From Mycobacterium numidiamassiliense (GTDB lineage Bacteria; Actinomycetota; Actinomycetes; Mycobacteriales; Mycobacteriaceae), in contig NZ_FUEZ01000004.1 of the NCBI RefSeq assembly GCF_900157365.1, forward strand, positions 62,001-126,000: DNA of 64,000 bases, read 5' to 3'. Below the pieces are notes generated by a model that was not told the DNA's origin, searched no databases, and was given only the letters and a program-made list of their open reading frames with translations. The translations under genes were made by a program, and so were the position numbers. The stretch's first letter is position 1. Every line of letters starts with the position of its first letter. Below are positions 10,084-17,760 of this stretch, one piece after another.

Positions 10084-10547
10084 GGGCGCAACTCGATTGC
10101 CGTCTTGCCGATCCGAACCGGCGTTCCGATTGGAACTCGTACCGCAGTCGTCACCTTCGCCCTGTCAAGGTAAGTGCCGTTGGTCGATCCTAGATCCTCG
10201 ACGTACCATTCCGAGCCGCGCTGAGATAGCCGGGCGTGCCGCGTCGAGGCGTAGTCGTCTGTCAACACCAGGGTTGAGTCGTCGGCGCGACCGATCAACA
10301 CCGGCTGTCCGCTCATGGTGATGCGCGCCCCTGCAAGCGCCCCCTCGGTGACTACCAGGTAGCGCGCGGCTTGGCCGCGCTGACGCGACGGCAGCAGCGT
10401 CCCGCGCAACGCCAAACCGCGGCGCACCATGACAGCACCGGTAGGTGCGTAGATGTCAGTTTTCAAGATCCGCAGGACAGACCAGATGAATACCCACAAC
10501 AGCATTAAAAATCCGGCGCGCGTCAGTTGCAGTACTAGTCCCTGCAT
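10080..10547 (-). CDS. fhaB: FHA-domain membrane protein FhaB (FipA)
   Basis: 155 residues. N-terminal transmembrane helix (about 7-27), then an FHA domain (about 63-155) with Gly86-Arg87, the STRH phosphothreonine-binding loop at 101-104 and the STNGT turn at 121-125. Thr36 lies in APTGA, the context of a phosphosite I recall for Rv0019c. The protein recruits division proteins in a phosphorylation-dependent way. Eight upstream in-frame codons from 10571 are possible, but the ATG at 10547 matches Rv0019c exactly and has GGAAAGGA upstream. A 124-bp gap separates it from fhaA. Confidence 0.94.
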   Translation of the reverse strand: MQGLVLQLTRAGFLMLLWVFIWSVLRILKTDIYAPTGAVMVRRGLALRGTLLPSRQRGQAARYLVVTEGALAGARITMSGQPVLIGRADDSTLVLTDDYASTRHARLSQRGSEWYVEDLGSTNGTYLDRAKVTTAVRVPIGTPVRIGKTAIELRP

Positions 10548-10671
10548 CTGGCGTCCTTTCCGTCCTGGCATCGCACCCGTTAGCCCGTGACTCCGAGCAC
10601 ATCAGCAACGTCACGATACTTGGACGGCGGTCGACGCGGGGCGAAGCACGGCAGCTTTGAGCCCGGTGCGG

Positions 10672-12378
10672 TCAGTGAATCCGAACGATGATCTCTGAGT
10701 GGCCCAGACGGATGACGTCGCCGTCGGCCAACTGCCACTCCTGTATCGGCGCATTGTTGACGGTTGTGCCGTTGGTGGAGTTGAGGTCCGAGAGCAGCGC
10801 GACCTGGCCGTCCCAGCGGATCTCCAGGTGACGGCGGGAGACGCCGGTGTCGGGCAGCCGGAACTGGGCGTCCTGTCCGCGACCCACGATGTTGGAACCT
10901 TCGCGCAACTGGTAGGTCCGGCCGCTGCCGTCGTCGAGCTGCAGGGTGACGTTGGCGCCGGCGGATCCGTACCCGCTGTAGCCGCCGTACCCTCCGCCCG
11001 CTTGCTGGCCGTAATCAGCTTGCTGGCCGTACTCGGGCTGCTGGCCGTACTCGGCGGACCCGGCGTAGTCGCCGGCCTGACCGTATTCGTAGTCGCGGTG
11101 TGCGGTCTCGGGGTAGCCGCCGCCTTGCGGGGGGTAGCCGCCCGGAACGCTCTCGGCGTACTGGGTGTAGTCGCCCGACTGGCCATAATCCTGCTGGCCG
11201 TATCCCTGGCCGCCTTGCTGGTAGCCCTGGTCGTAGCCGCCGCCCGGCTCATACCCGGCACCCTGCTCGGGGTATGCCGGTCGAGCCTGTTCGGTCGCCG
11301 GCGGGGGCGCGTAGCCCTCCTCCTGACGAGCGGGCCCGCGACCGTATTCGCCATAGCCGCCGTAACCGGGCTGACCGCCGCCGGGCTGACCGCCGCCAGG
11401 TTGACCGGCGCCGGGCGGGCCGTAGCCGCCGCCCGGGCGGTAGCCCTGGTCGTAGCCTTGGGCCCCGTAGCCGCCGGCAGCGGGGGGACGCTGTTCATAC
11501 GACGGCGGGTAGCCGCCCTGCGGCTGGTCGGGGTAGCCGCGGCCCTGATCTTGGTATCCACCGGGAGGCGGGTAGCCGCCGGGAGCCTGATACCCGCCCG
11601 GGGGCGGGTAGCCACCCTGCTCGGGATATCCGCCCTGGGGTGGGTAGCCACCCTGCTCGGGGTAGCCGCCGCGCTGGTCGGGGTAGCCACCCTGCTCGGG
11701 GTAGCCACCCTGTTCGGGATGGCGAGGCGGTGGATATCCGCCCTGGGGTGGGTAGCCGCCCTGCTCCGGCGGGTATCCGCCGCGTGCCTCCGGCCCGCCC
11801 TGTGGGTCCTGACCACCGCGGTCGTCTTGTGGACGCGCATAGCGGTCCTCGGGGTACTCGTCGCCCGGCCGCCCCTGCCCCGGACCGCCGCGATAGCTCG
11901 GGTTGTCACTCATTGGTGGTACTCCTGGTTCTGCGCTGAACGCCTGATTTGATTGTCGCCGGGCGAGATCGCCGAGCGTCGGGCGGGGCTCGACATCGGG
12001 GTTGACAGCCCCGCGGGCGCGGAACTGGCCGGTGTGCAGGTTCGGCAGCTGCTCGAACCTGACGACCACATCACCATACGTTTGCCACCCCTGTTCATCG
12101 ATATAGTCAGCCACGTGCCGCGCGAAAGCGCCTGACGAGACCTCAGAATCGGCGCCTACCTTCGCAAAGTCGTGCACACCGAGGGTAATGATGTATTCAT
12201 TGGGCGCCAAAAGGCGATTTCCCTGCAGCGGCCGCACACCGTCTTCGGCTTCCCGACGCAATAGGGCTTCAACCTCTTGGGGGACGATCGATCCCCCGAA
12301 TAGTCGGGCAAACGCGTCGCCGACGGTTACTTCGAGCTTGCGTTCGATGCGCGCAGCCAGCCCTTTTTGGCTACCCAT
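10672..12378 (-). CDS. fhaA: FHA-domain protein FhaA
   Basis: 568 residues in three parts: a folded N-terminal DUF3662 domain (about 1-130), a long low-complexity Gly/Tyr/Pro/Gln-rich region (about 160-470), and a C-terminal FHA domain (about 477-568) with GRG at 499-501, VSRRH at 513-517 and STNGT. It closely matches M. tuberculosis Rv0020c at both ends. FhaA binds phosphorylated PknB and the pseudokinase domain of MviN and restrains peptidoglycan synthesis. It is the first gene of the minus-strand operon; its upstream region is shared with the divergent tRNA-Leu. The first 154 codons are repeated at the right edge of the window. Confidence 0.95.
   Translation of the reverse strand: MGSQKGLAARIERKLEVTVGDAFARLFGGSIVPQEVEALLRREAEDGVRPLQGNRLLAPNEYIITLGVHDFAKVGADSEVSSGAFARHVADYIDEQGWQTYGDVVVRFEQLPNLHTGQFRARGAVNPDVEPRPTLGDLARRQSNQAFSAEPGVPPMSDNPSYRGGPGQGRPGDEYPEDRYARPQDDRGGQDPQGGPEARGGYPPEQGGYPPQGGYPPPRHPEQGGYPEQGGYPDQRGGYPEQGGYPPQGGYPEQGGYPPPGGYQAPGGYPPPGGYQDQGRGYPDQPQGGYPPSYEQRPPAAGGYGAQGYDQGYRPGGGYGPPGAGQPGGGQPGGGQPGYGGYGEYGRGPARQEEGYAPPPATEQARPAYPEQGAGYEPGGGYDQGYQQGGQGYGQQDYGQSGDYTQYAESVPGGYPPQGGGYPETAHRDYEYGQAGDYAGSAEYGQQPEYGQQADYGQQAGGGYGGYSGYGSAGANVTLQLDDGSGRTYQLREGSNIVGRGQDAQFRLPDTGVSRRHLEIRWDGQVALLSDLNSTNGTTVNNAPIQEWQLADGDVIRLGHSEIIVRIH
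11500..11781 (-). repeat. GGYP-type tandem repeat region inside fhaA
   Basis: Residues 200-293 of FhaA contain about eleven GGYP and two GGYQ units, mostly spaced five to seven residues apart (patterns such as [12 protein letters not shown]). The repeat lies in the disordered linker between the two folded domains and is the most repetitive coding stretch in the window, so length variation between strains is likely. Confidence 0.8.
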
Positions 12379-12461
12379 GCGTCAGCGCTCACCCGCACTT
12401 GTCGCCGTATATCGCCGGCGCAAGGCAAAGGGCTTGCCGGCGTGTCGTATCACCCCAGCAT

Positions 12462-12475
12462 GGTATCGGGATACC
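12462..12475. promoter_or_regulatory. Inverted repeat upstream of the fhaA-pknB operon
   Basis: GGTATC-GG-GATACC, perfect 6-bp arms with a 2-bp spacer, 84 bp upstream of the fhaA start in the 253-bp region shared with the divergent tRNA-Leu. It could be an operator or part of the operon promoter; no regulator is evident. Confidence 0.3.
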
Positions 12476-12631
12476 GCGATGCGGCGTCACCGGGAGAATT
12501 CTGAGAATCAAATCCGCGCAGTTCAAAGAGGTCTCCAGCCGGCGGCCCGGCGCCCGAGCCGTTGTTTGGGCCGGCTCAGCGGTTGGGGCGAGCGGCCACT
12601 AAAGTGATATGGTCCATCGGTTGTTTTCCCC

Positions 12632-12717
12632 GGGCGAGTGGCGGAATGGCAGACGCGCTGGCTTCAGGTGCCAGTGTCCTTCGGGACGTGGGGGTTCAAG
12701 TCCCCCTTCGCCCACCA
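12632..12717 (+). tRNA. leuT: tRNA-Leu (anticodon CAG)
   Basis: 86-nt class II tRNA. The acceptor stem GGGCGAG pairs with TTCGCCC (one G-U), the anticodon stem-loop is CTGGC-TTCAGGT-GCCAG with anticodon CAG, a long variable arm follows (TGTCC TTCG GGACG), the T-arm is GGGGG-TTCAAGT-CCCCC, and CCA is encoded. M. tuberculosis leuT occupies the same place after Rv0020c. Confidence 0.97.
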
Positions 12718-12720
12718 AAA

Positions 12721-12737
12721 GCGGTTCGATGAACCGC
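12721..12737 (+). terminator. Hairpin directly after tRNA-Leu
   Basis: GCGGTTC-GAT-GAACCGC, a perfect 7-bp stem with a 3-nt loop starting 3 nt after the tRNA CCA end. There is no T-tract, as is common for mycobacterial terminators. The position supports tRNA transcript termination. Confidence 0.6.
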
Positions 12738-12807
12738 ATGCGTGGCCGCCACGAGGCGCTGTTCGGGCGACTACCCGCCCCTCAGGGTCGGCGGTAGAAC
12801 TTGAGGC

Positions 12808-12972
12808 ATGGCCGACACAGTCAAGGTCACGATCGATCGCGGCTCGGTGGCGATGGGCGACGACGTGGGGCGCTACTACGCGAAGACGCTCGGCGAGGAC
12901 GAGTACCAATCCGCCGTTGCCCGGTTACATGCCGAATTATCCGACCTGGGTGAACTTCCCGGACCTGTGTAG
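12808..12972 (+). CDS. Small hypothetical protein (54 aa)
   Basis: Codes for MADTVKVTIDRGSVAMGDDV followed by GRYYAKTLGEDEYQSAVARL and a 14-residue tail. It is soluble and acidic with predicted helix in the second half. I do not recognise the family. It sits 90 bp after tRNA-Leu and 26 bp before the next gene, with TTGAGGC upstream as a weak ribosome-binding site. Codon use (G/C in third positions) looks real. Confidence 0.55.
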   Translation: MADTVKVTIDRGSVAMGDDVGRYYAKTLGEDEYQSAVARLHAELSDLGELPGPV

Positions 12973-12998
12973 CAAGGTGTCCATGATTAACTGCGTTC

Positions 12999-13886
12999 GT
13001 GCGCAGGGAATCCGGGCTGGCTCGCCGCTTCTTTGATCGGTTTGAGCCGATACACGCCGTGACGTATTTCGCGCCGGAGGCGCGGGCGGCCCTGGACGGA
13101 CTGGGCTACCGGGGTTTCTGGATGGGCTACTTCGCGGCCCGCTCGGCGCCGCTCGGCATGGTGCCGCCCGAAGTCGTGACCGCCATCTTCTACAACTTCG
13201 CCCCCGAACGCGTCGCCAAGGCGCTGCCGTCGGCGTGGCAGATCGCCGGACCCGACGCCGCGCTAGGCGCCCGGCAAGACTCCGCGGTCGCGGCGCTGCG
13301 CCGGTACGGCCTCACTGCGGACGAAAAGGTCAGTGCCGCAGCGGAATTAGCGGGCAAGGCAGCACGCGAGGCGACGCTGGACGGGCGTCCGCTGTTCGCC
13401 GCGAACCGGGCGTTGCCGTGGCCGGACGATCCGCTGGCGGCGCTGTGGCATGCCGCGACGCTGCTGCGCGAGCAGCGCGGCGACGCACATGTCGCGCTGT
13501 TGGCCGCCGCCGGCGTCTCGGGCCGAGAATCCAACGTCTTGCACGCCGCGGCGGGTCGGGTCCCGCGCGACTACATCGCCCGCACCCGCGATTACGACGA
13601 CGCGGCCTGGCGTCATCACGAACAACGCCTGGCCGAGCGCGGACTGCTGAACGAGGACGGTTCGCTGACGAGCACCGGCCAGCAGCTCAAGGACCACATC
13701 GAAGCGACAACGGACGCGCTGGCCCTCTCGGCGCTCGATCCGCTCAGCGACGATGAGGTCGAGACGCTATTTCGGGAGCTCACCCCGATCACCCGGGCGG
13801 TGGTCGCCGGCGGCGATGTCTCGGCGATCAACCCAATGAGCTTGCGGCGCGACGAATTACACGAGGACAGTGCGCATTTGGCCTAG
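12999..13886 (+). CDS. SCO6745-family protein
   Basis: 295 residues, GTG start at 12999 (an in-frame stop lies 13-15 bases upstream, so only GTG or TTG starts are available). The N-terminal sequence RFEPIHAVTYFAPEARAALDGLGYRGFWMGYFAARSAPLG fits the actinobacterial SCO6745/SalK-like family, which has a winged-helix-like C-terminal part (here about 195-260, RTRDYDDAAWRHHEQRLAERG). No enzymatic function is established. No M. tuberculosis counterpart is present at this position that I recall; Rv0021c (nitronate monooxygenase-like) is there instead. Confidence 0.75.
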   Translation: MRRESGLARRFFDRFEPIHAVTYFAPEARAALDGLGYRGFWMGYFAARSAPLGMVPPEVVTAIFYNFAPERVAKALPSAWQIAGPDAALGARQDSAVAALRRYGLTADEKVSAAAELAGKAAREATLDGRPLFAANRALPWPDDPLAALWHAATLLREQRGDAHVALLAAAGVSGRESNVLHAAAGRVPRDYIARTRDYDDAAWRHHEQRLAERGLLNEDGSLTSTGQQLKDHIEATTDALALSALDPLSDDEVETLFRELTPITRAVVAGGDVSAINPMSLRRDELHEDSAHLA

Positions 13887-13904
13887 CGCGGCAAGGTTCA
13901 AAGG

Positions 13905-14960
13905 ATGCCCCCAAAGCGTCCGGCTGGGTATGGTGAGCCGGTGGAGGGCAAGCAGGCTGGGCGGCACCGCACCTCCGAGAAGCCAGACGGTGATGAACCA
14001 CCCGTCGAGCAATCTCCGCCCACTGCCCACTCCGCGCCTCGGCGCCCGTGGTGGCGGCGGCCACGCATCGCGATCTCGGCCGCTGTCCTGTTGGTGGTAG
14101 CCGCCGTCGCTGCCGTTGTCATCACCAGCCAGCTGGGTAAGGACCGCTCTAACGCCGCGCGGCCCACCGGACCCCAACGCGGGATACGCGTCTTTGGCCC
14201 CGAAATTACGCTGCCGTTTACCGGTCTCAACCATCCCGCCGACGTCGAGGTGGATCCCGCCGGGAACCTCTATATCGCCGACGACGACAACAATCGGGTG
14301 CTGAAGCTGGCGGCCGGGGCGAGCACCCCAATCCAGCTGCCGATCACCGGCCTACGTGCCCCCGAGGGAGTGGCGGCGGACGCCGCGGGCAACCTCTACA
14401 TCACGGAGGTCAGGGACGACATCGTGCTGAAGCTGGCGGCCGGGTCGAGCACCCCGACCGAGCTGCCCTTCACCGGCCTCAACAAGCCGCAGGGGGTAGC
14501 GGTTGATGCCAGTGGGACCGTCTATGTCGCCGACACCGGTAACGACCGCGTTCTGGAGTTGGGGGCCGGGGCGCGCCAGCCGGTGCAAATGCCGTTCACC
14601 GGTCTCGCCGGCCCGGAAGGGGTGGGCTTGGATGCCGCCGGCAGCATCTACGTCACCGACTCGGGCAACAGCCAGGTCCTGAAAATGCCGCCCAAGTCAG
14701 GCCGGCAGGAGGTGCTGCCGTTCACCGGACTCTTTACCCCCGGCGACCCCAGCGGCGTGGCGGTGGACGGTGCGGGCGATGTTTTCGTCACCGACTACAC
14801 CGGCAACCGGGTGCTGGAGCTGGCGGCTGGGTCGAACCATCAGGCGATGATTCCGATAACCGGCCTCGAACACCCCAGCGGCGTGGCGGTGGATAACGCC
14901 GGCAATCTCTTCGTCACCGACTACACCGGCAACCGCGTGGTGAAACTGCCGGCGCCGTGA
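13905..14960 (+). CDS. Membrane-anchored NHL beta-propeller, PknD-sensor-like
   Basis: 351 residues. A Pro-rich cytoplasmic N-terminus (1-53), one transmembrane helix (about 54-75), then six NHL blades (about 97-351), each with the pattern LPFTGL..P.GVAVD.AGN.YV.D..N.RVLKL. This blade consensus is very close to the extracellular sensor domain of the M. tuberculosis kinase PknD, but there is no kinase domain. Role unknown: possibly a ligand-binding or protein-interaction platform on the outer face of the membrane. Start ATG at 13905, 18 bp after the preceding stop; a later in-frame start would still keep the membrane helix. Confidence 0.85.
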   Translation: MPPKRPAGYGEPVEGKQAGRHRTSEKPDGDEPPVEQSPPTAHSAPRRPWWRRPRIAISAAVLLVVAAVAAVVITSQLGKDRSNAARPTGPQRGIRVFGPEITLPFTGLNHPADVEVDPAGNLYIADDDNNRVLKLAAGASTPIQLPITGLRAPEGVAADAAGNLYITEVRDDIVLKLAAGSSTPTELPFTGLNKPQGVAVDASGTVYVADTGNDRVLELGAGARQPVQMPFTGLAGPEGVGLDAAGSIYVTDSGNSQVLKMPPKSGRQEVLPFTGLFTPGDPSGVAVDGAGDVFVTDYTGNRVLELAAGSNHQAMIPITGLEHPSGVAVDNAGNLFVTDYTGNRVVKLPAP

Positions 14961-14974
14961 CGACGCCGCCGGGA

Positions 14975-16306
14975 TCAGCTCGGCAGCAGGCGCCGCTTCT
15001 GCTCGGCGAACTCCTCGTCGGTGAGAATTCCGGCGTCGCGCAGGGAGAACAATTCGCGCAGCTCTGCGGAGATGCCCGTAATCGGGCCGCCCGCAGCCGC
15101 TTCCGTCGCTTCTTCCGACTCATCCTGCGTCGATTTCCCGGGCTTGCCCAGTGCCAGCCCCATCCGCTCCCGCACGCCTGCACCCCCGCCACCGGTGGTG
15201 CCTGCCATTGCGCGCCCAGCCATGCTGGCCAGGGCCATCTGGCTGAACAGGTTGCCCGCGCCGCCAGCCGCCGAGGCTTCCGCGGCGGCCGCGACCGTCG
15301 TGGTGGGTAATGCGACCGCGCTGAGGCGAAACTCCGGCGCGGCCGCGGCCCACGTTGCCGGCACCGACAACCTGCCGACCGACGTCGAGTCGGCCAATGT
15401 CGCTGCTGGCGAGCCGAGGCTGTTGATCACCGGAAACGACGACGGAGGTATCGGTGCATAGCCGGGCCAGGACTGGATTCCCGCCCAGCCACTGACGATG
15501 TCGTCGGTGTGGAAACCGGTCAGGGCACCCACAACGTCATAGGGAAGAGACACCGTACTGAGGGCGGTTCCCGTCGGGTCGACGAAAACCGAGCTCAGGT
15601 CTGCCACGAAATTCAGCTCGTCCATCGCCGACAGGGGTGCCGCGGTCGCCGCGGGGGCCGCGGGGGCCGCGAGATTGGTCAACGCGTTGGGCACCGCCGA
15701 CGAGACGCTCTGTTGCGCATTGCCGGCGGAGGTCCCCGTCGCCCGAGACACCGCGGCCGCCTGCGCCGTCGTGCCGCCGGAGTCGGTGGTCGAAGAAGGC
15801 GTGCTGAATGCGTCCAGCCTGGTGGCCGCAGCCGACGCGCCCGCGTAGCTCTGCATGGCCCCGGCGTCTTGCGCCCACATCTCGGAGTACTGCGTCTCGG
15901 TGGTCGCGATCGCCGAGGTGTTCTGCCCGAAAAGGTTTGTCGCGATCAACGCCGCCAGCAGGCTGCGGTTGGCCGCGACGACGGGCGGCGGCACGGTTGC
16001 GGCGAACGCGGCCTCGTACGCGGTGGCCGCCGCGATCGCCTGGTTGGCCGTTTGTTCCGCCTGCGCGGCGGCGGTTCTCATCCAGGCAATATAGGGAGCG
16101 GCCGCGGAAGCCATCGTTGCCGAGGCGGGCCCCAGCCATGGACCGGCCGTCAGGCCTGAGATTGCGGACTGATACGAACTGGCCGCCGAATGCAGCTCGG
16201 CGGCCAGCCCCTCCCAAGCCGACGCTGCCGCCAGCAGCGGACCTGAGCCGGCGCCGGTATACATCCGCGCAGAGTTGATCTCTGGCGGCAGCATCGCGAA
16301 GTCCAT
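14975..16306 (-). CDS. PPE family protein (SVP subfamily) with SHOCT-like C-terminus
   Basis: 443 residues. N-terminal PPE domain (about 1-175: [20 protein letters not shown] start, W-x-G-type turn, NLFGQNT motif), a middle region with the SVP-subfamily signature GRLSVPATW, and a last 35 residues (409-443) of [20 protein letters not shown] followed by [11 protein letters not shown], which has the form of a SHOCT oligomerisation helix pair. PPE proteins are type VII secretion substrates. No PE partner is adjacent. The ATG at 16306 follows GGAGGGAATGAC; the frame is open 13 codons further but homologues start at MDF. Converges with the NHL-protein gene. Confidence 0.88.
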   Translation of the reverse strand: MDFAMLPPEINSARMYTGAGSGPLLAAASAWEGLAAELHSAASSYQSAISGLTAGPWLGPASATMASAAAPYIAWMRTAAAQAEQTANQAIAAATAYEAAFAATVPPPVVAANRSLLAALIATNLFGQNTSAIATTETQYSEMWAQDAGAMQSYAGASAAATRLDAFSTPSSTTDSGGTTAQAAAVSRATGTSAGNAQQSVSSAVPNALTNLAAPAAPAATAAPLSAMDELNFVADLSSVFVDPTGTALSTVSLPYDVVGALTGFHTDDIVSGWAGIQSWPGYAPIPPSSFPVINSLGSPAATLADSTSVGRLSVPATWAAAAPEFRLSAVALPTTTVAAAAEASAAGGAGNLFSQMALASMAGRAMAGTTGGGGAGVRERMGLALGKPGKSTQDESEEATEAAAGGPITGISAELRELFSLRDAGILTDEEFAEQKRRLLPS

Positions 16307-16715
16307 GTCATTCCCTCCGGTCGAGCATTCCCATGCGCGGGCCATCGGTAAACGGCAAACAAACGCAATGCTACGGGGGCCGGTGGGCGCTCAGTGTCAA
16401 TAATTTTGCTCACTAAGACTGTGAGTTAGCTGGGAAATGGCGTTACTCCCGACAAACCTGCCTCCGGAGCCACCCGGCGTGGGGACACGCAACCCACCAA
16501 GGTGGGCTGCAAGCTGGCGATTTGCTCCCACCAAGGGTCGGTGCGAGTAGGCCCGGCGAGAGCGGCGGACCGGCCATGGACGGGCGCTACGCCGCTGCGA
16601 CACCCGACGTCGGGTTCGCCACGAGTTGCTGAAAAGTGGGGCGTGTCGACCCGATTGGCCGGTATTACATCGCAGCAGCGACAGCCGGGCTGCCGGCCAC
16701 GCCTTCCGCGGCTCC
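16307..16715. other. 409-bp non-coding stretch upstream of the PPE gene
   Basis: No gene seen. On the PPE strand a perfect TTGACA (16395-16400) is followed after 21 bp by TAGCAT (16368-16373), too widely spaced to be a confident promoter. A CCCACC-TT-GGTGGG inverted repeat lies at 16493-16506, and its CTTGGTGGG half recurs on the same strand 33 bp away (16526-16534). Confidence 0.5.
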
Positions 16716-17057
16716 TCAGGTGGTCGGCTGGCTTTGCGTCCAGCTGACGATTTCGGGCGTGACCGGGTCGGTGATGTCCTCGTATTCGGGATGCTTCTGG
16801 AGGACCGTCTCGACCATGGAGCACACCGGGACGATCCGCTTGCCGGCGCCCCGGGCGGCGTCGAGCGCCTCCTTCAGGAGGATGGTTGCCAGGCCGCGGC
16901 CGCCGAATTCCGGATCTACCACGGTGTGGTAAAAGACCCGCTGGTCGCCACGGTCGAGAAAGTCAGCGTGGCCTGCGGGTTTCCCGTCGACGGCAATGGT
17001 GTAGGTCTGATGCCCAGCGGTGACGGTGGTTTCGGCGCCGGTCTTATCGGTGGTCAT
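16716..17057 (-). CDS. Small GNAT N-acetyltransferase (YjdJ type)
   Basis: 113 residues, the compact single-domain GNAT form. The acetyl-CoA-binding signature is EFGGRGLATILLKEALDAAR (residues 50-69), preceded by the beta strand RVFYHTVVDP. Such proteins acetylate small molecules or protein amines; the substrate here is unknown. The ATG at 17057 overlaps the last codons of the pirin remnant by 4 nt, suggesting that it was coupled to an intact pirin gene in the ancestor. Confidence 0.85.
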   Translation of the reverse strand: MTTDKTGAETTVTAGHQTYTIAVDGKPAGHADFLDRGDQRVFYHTVVDPEFGGRGLATILLKEALDAARGAGKRIVPVCSMVETVLQKHPEYEDITDPVTPEIVSWTQSQPTT

Positions 17058-17687
17058 GTTGGATTCCCTTCTGTGTGTGGCTGATTGGGTAGCAGCCGGG
17101 TGGTCGGTAGCGGCGGGGCGGACAGTCGGGTGACCGGGCCCCGATATCCGGCGACGGCGCCGAAGCGTTCGTCGGCGTCCTGCCAGAGTTGCCGATAGCG
17201 GACGATTTCGTCGTGGCTGCGCGCGACGAAGTTCCACCACATCAAAAGCTCTTCGGTAAACGGTGTGCCGCCCAGCAGCACGACCCTGGCCGGCCGGTCC
17301 CCGACGTTGCGCAGGCGCAGCGCGGAGCTGCCCGGGCTTTGATACCCGAGCTCGGCGACGGACAGGGTCGTCCCCCTCATCTCCACCGTGCCCACATCGC
17401 AGAGCACACCGTGTTCGAACGCCGGGTCGACGTCGATGTTCACCGCAGCCTTCGCGTCGAGATCGATTTGGGCGCCCAACGGGGTGAACGTGTGCACTGG
17501 CGAGCGGCTGCCGGCCAGTTCGCCGAGAAACACCCGCACCGCGGCCCCCGGAACCGACACCGGTGCGTTGCACCGGCATCGCCCCCGGGCCGCCCAGCGG
17601 AACCTCGCGCGGAGACAGCACTTCGATGCCGGCGACCGACGTTGCGGCGCAGGCGACTTCGGTGGGTGCGGTCTCGAGGTTGCTCAT
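17054..17687 (-). pseudogene. Pirin-like protein, internal deletion and frameshift
   Basis: Two pieces of a pirin are visible in different frames. The first (from ATG 17687) gives MSNLETAPTEV...GIEVLSPREVPLGGPGAMPVQR, the normal pirin start. At about 17560 the sequence jumps to VSVPGAAVRVFLGELAGSRS and continues as the pirin C-terminal cupin to 17054. The central part of the N-terminal cupin, with the metal-binding histidines expected shortly after the PV.R segment, is absent and the frame shifts at the junction. The C-terminal 168 residues remain open and could in principle still be made from the GTG at 17560. Present identically in both arms. Confidence 0.8.
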
Positions 17688-17760
17688 CGTCCACTCTTGG
17701 CGCGGGCCTGAGGCGCCGATATCGCGACACTACCCGGGACCGGGGTGCCGTCGAGACGGA

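Noticed and set aside
10611-11909. 432-residue alternative frame within fhaA
   Set aside because: Thr/Arg/Ala-rich shadow of the GGYP repeat region; the fhaA frame carries the conserved domains.
12632-12717. tRNA-Leu as integration site of a mobile element
   Set aside because: No integrase, no repeated tRNA 3' end except the mirror copy, and the flanking genes are ordinary chromosomal ones.
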